Of a DNA stretch of 64,000 nucleotides, positions 62,705-64,000 are shown piece by piece. The stretch spans positions 620,001 to 684,000 of the forward strand of contig NZ_OZ253579.1 in the NCBI RefSeq assembly GCF_965263005.1, given 5' to 3'. The notes under the pieces were generated by a model. The model did not search any database. It was given only the letters and a program-made list of their open reading frames with translations, and was not told where the DNA came from. This stretch comes from Rariloculus sp965263005 (GTDB lineage: Bacteria > Pseudomonadota > Gammaproteobacteria > Steroidobacterales > Rariloculaceae). The first letter of the stretch is position 1. Each line of letters begins with the position of its first letter. A program made the translations under genes and the position numbers.

Positions 62705-63253
62705 GTGACTGATATTATTGAAGAAAATGAATCGGTTTCCTGCGGGGTCGTTTCGCAGGCCGAAACGAAGATCGCGATCCGAGTGAAGTTGGATCGTACC
62801 GATGGGCGAGTCATCGAGCTCGTGCAGGGCGCCAGCGTGAGCAGGATATTGGAAGTCGTGGCTAGCGAGCGTGGCTGCGGCATCGAGGAGTTGGTCCTGG
62901 TCCGCGAGGGAGAGGGCGAACCGCTGACGTTGGACTTGTCTGCTGACACCGGCTACCCGCATCAGTGCCGTCACCATGTCCATTATCTGGGTGAGGTCAA
63001 GGTGACCGTCTTCTACCAAGCGAGTCAGGAGGGCCGTGAATTCAAGCGGTTCGAGGCCGTCAAGGACGTGCTCGCTTGGGCGATCGAGGCGTTCAAGGTC
63101 GATGCGAGCCTAGCGACCGAACTCGTGCTGGTGCGGTATAAGCAGAAGGACGAACTGCCCGAGCGCGAGCATATCGGTCACCTGGCGGGGAAGGACAGCG
63201 ACCTTGCGCTCGATCTGGTTCGTGGCGAAATTGCCAACGGGAGCTGCGCGTGA
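62705..63253 (+). CDS. Tandem ubiquitin-like protein (two beta-grasp domains), BilA-like
   Basis: 182 residues from GTG 62705, chosen for GGAG at 62692-62695 (9-nt spacing) over ATG 62642. After a ~20-residue N-terminal tail, domain 1 spans about 22-95 (KIAIRVKLDRTDGRVIELV, ILEVVASERG, ending CRHHVHYLG) and domain 2 about 97-175 (EVKVTVFYQASQEGREFKRF, VLAWAIEAF, LELVRG-like LDLVRGEIANG). This resembles fused bacterial ubiquitin-like proteins and possibly DUF2604. The C-terminus is ANGSCA, so exposing Gly would need removal of three residues. GTGA overlap with the next gene. Likely the modifier of the system. Confidence 0.78.
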   Translation: MTDIIEENESVSCGVVSQAETKIAIRVKLDRTDGRVIELVQGASVSRILEVVASERGCGIEELVLVREGEGEPLTLDLSADTGYPHQCRHHVHYLGEVKVTVFYQASQEGREFKRFEAVKDVLAWAIEAFKVDASLATELVLVRYKQKDELPEREHIGHLAGKDSDLALDLVRGEIANGSCA

Positions 63254-63726
63254 TCGCGGATCCCAGCATTGCCCGCGTCGCGACCGACTTGGAGCAAGGC
63301 GACTTTCTCAGCGGCTGCGACGCGGGTCGATGGCGCATTGTTTCCTACGATTTCCCGATCTTGGACTTCGCGATTTCCGCGACCGAGCCGGACGGCGCCG
63401 CCAGAGAGTACGGATTCCGGGCCGATCTTTCGAACTACGCCGCGCAGGCGCCGATGGTTCGGATCTGGGACCACGAACGGAACGCACCCCTTCCCAGTGA
63501 CCGGCGGCCCAAGGGAGGCGCGCGGGTCGAGAAAACGTTCCAGTATTGGGGGGACGATACCGTCTACCGCCCTTGGGACCGGAAGACGGGTCCCCACGGC
63601 AACAACGCGGCTGCCTTTCCGCATCTTGCGTGGAACCCCGAACGACGTCTTGTTTTCATATTGGAAGATCTGCATGGGATCCTCAATAGCAACGCTCGCA
63701 CGAAGAATCTTCGGCCCTCCGCCTGA
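63250..63726 (+). CDS. E2-fold (ubiquitin-conjugating-like) protein lacking a core cysteine, BilB-like
   Basis: 158 residues, GTG overlapping the previous stop. E2-like run of strands: DFPILDFAIS, YGFRADLSNYAAQAPMVRIW, PKGGARVEKTF, then YRPWDRKTGPHGNN, LAWNPERRLVFILEDLHGIL. This matches bacterial E2-like proteins found between Ubl and JAB genes. The only cysteine is Cys23, upstream of the core, so no catalytic Cys follows the PW/HG region. It may be a non-catalytic E2, use another residue, or transfer differently. Overlaps the JAB gene by 53 nt. Confidence 0.65.
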   Translation: MIADPSIARVATDLEQGDFLSGCDAGRWRIVSYDFPILDFAISATEPDGAAREYGFRADLSNYAAQAPMVRIWDHERNAPLPSDRRPKGGARVEKTFQYWGDDTVYRPWDRKTGPHGNNAAAFPHLAWNPERRLVFILEDLHGILNSNARTKNLRPSA

Positions 63727-64000
63727 GATCCTGTGTAGCGCCGGGGTATGGCGCGCCGGCGTCGCAGAACTGCGGCGGCGTGCTGGCGGCCGGCGCGAGA
63801 GCGGTGCCTTTCTGCTAGGCTCCAACGGCATTGCGCGGGAGATCGAGGAGTTCGTTTTCTATGACGACATCGATCCGAATGCACTGAGGACGGGCATCGT
63901 CATTATTGACGGCTGCCGGCTTGGAGATCTCTGGGCTCATTGTCGGAAGACCGGGCGTGTGGTTGTCGCGGACGTGCATGTTCATCCGGGTGGTTTCGGG
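63674..64000 (+). CDS. JAB/JAMM metallopeptidase (BilC-like), truncated by window end
   Basis: 109 residues visible from ATG 63674 (GGAAG 6 nt upstream). First catalytic Glu in RESGAFLLGS; the zinc motif begins at VADVHVHPGGFG, where JAMM reads H-x-H-P-G...S..D. JAB enzymes in bacterial Ubl operons process the Ubl precursor or deconjugate it. An E1-like gene is expected beyond 64000. Confidence 0.85.
   Translation, partial: MGSSIATLARRIFGPPPEILCSAGVWRAGVAELRRRAGGRRESGAFLLGSNGIAREIEEFVFYDDIDPNALRTGIVIIDGCRLGDLWAHCRKTGRVVVADVHVHPGGFG

Noticed and set aside
1..64000. CRISPR array or prophage structural genes
   Set aside because: No regularly spaced short repeats and no capsid, tail, terminase or integrase genes were seen on either strand.

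Overview
The window looks like the chromosome of a high-GC gammaproteobacterium. It opens with a dcw (division and cell wall) cluster ending in lpxC, and has a CysB-type sulfur regulator, an E. coli-type PAPS reductase and siroheme synthase CysG. Many secreted oxidoreductases, NHL propellers and PQQ-type quinoproteins suggest an aerobic, environmental, possibly marine or soil lineage outside the Enterobacterales. No rRNA genes and no CRISPR array were seen; one tRNA-Arg is present.

Layout. (1) 1-7.1 kb, plus strand: murG(end)-murC-murB-ftsQ-ftsA-ftsZ-lpxC, mostly with overlapping stop/start codons, closed by a perfect 14-bp hairpin facing a DciA-like gene. (2) 7.1-11.1 kb: sulfur and siroheme block with dciA, cysG, divergent cysB, and cysH. 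(3) 11.4-22.8 kb, minus strand: an eleven-gene, tightly overlapping heme operon hemA-hemC-hemD-hemB-hemL-[sensor kinase-response regulator]-hemE-chdC/hemQ-like-hemH-FAD oxidase. A chlorite-dismutase-family gene between hemE and hemH suggests the coproporphyrin-dependent route to heme, which is unusual for a gammaproteobacterium. (4) 22.9-53 kb: mixed accessory region with a phosphotransferase, secreted proteins, a VapBC toxin-antitoxin pair, an exported dehydrogenase, NHL propellers, a molybdenum hydroxylase, an amidinotransferase-fold enzyme, a DUF2779-type protein, PQQ enzymes and fumarylacetoacetase. A dispersed family of about 165-195 bp elements with terminal inverted repeats occurs five times between 10 and 42 kb. 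Its ends supply stop codons to three genes and a start codon plus signal-peptide n-region to one. (5) 53-64 kb: a foreign-looking island bounded on the left by AT-rich sequence and an IS256-family transposase remnant. It holds a two-gene helicase-nuclease module (AddA/AddB-like), an IS3-family OrfA remnant, then a regulator-protease-exonuclease operon (XRE, ImmA/IrrE-like, Exonuclease I-like).

Head-to-head with that operon is the most interesting locus: an operon encoding a tandem ubiquitin-like protein, an E2-fold protein and a JAB/JAMM isopeptidase (cut off by the window end). The gene order matches Bil-type bacterial ubiquitin-like conjugation systems, which are antiphage. The E2-fold protein lacks a cysteine in its core, and the Ubl ends in a tail that would need trimming to expose glycine. 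A palindromic operator sits in the divergent promoter region, and the XRE + ImmA pair resembles the CapH-CapP switches that control defence operons. An E1-like gene is expected just beyond the window.

Limits: all calls come from reading the sequence. Starts were adjusted to Shine-Dalgarno sites and overlaps where visible, and no database searches were run.
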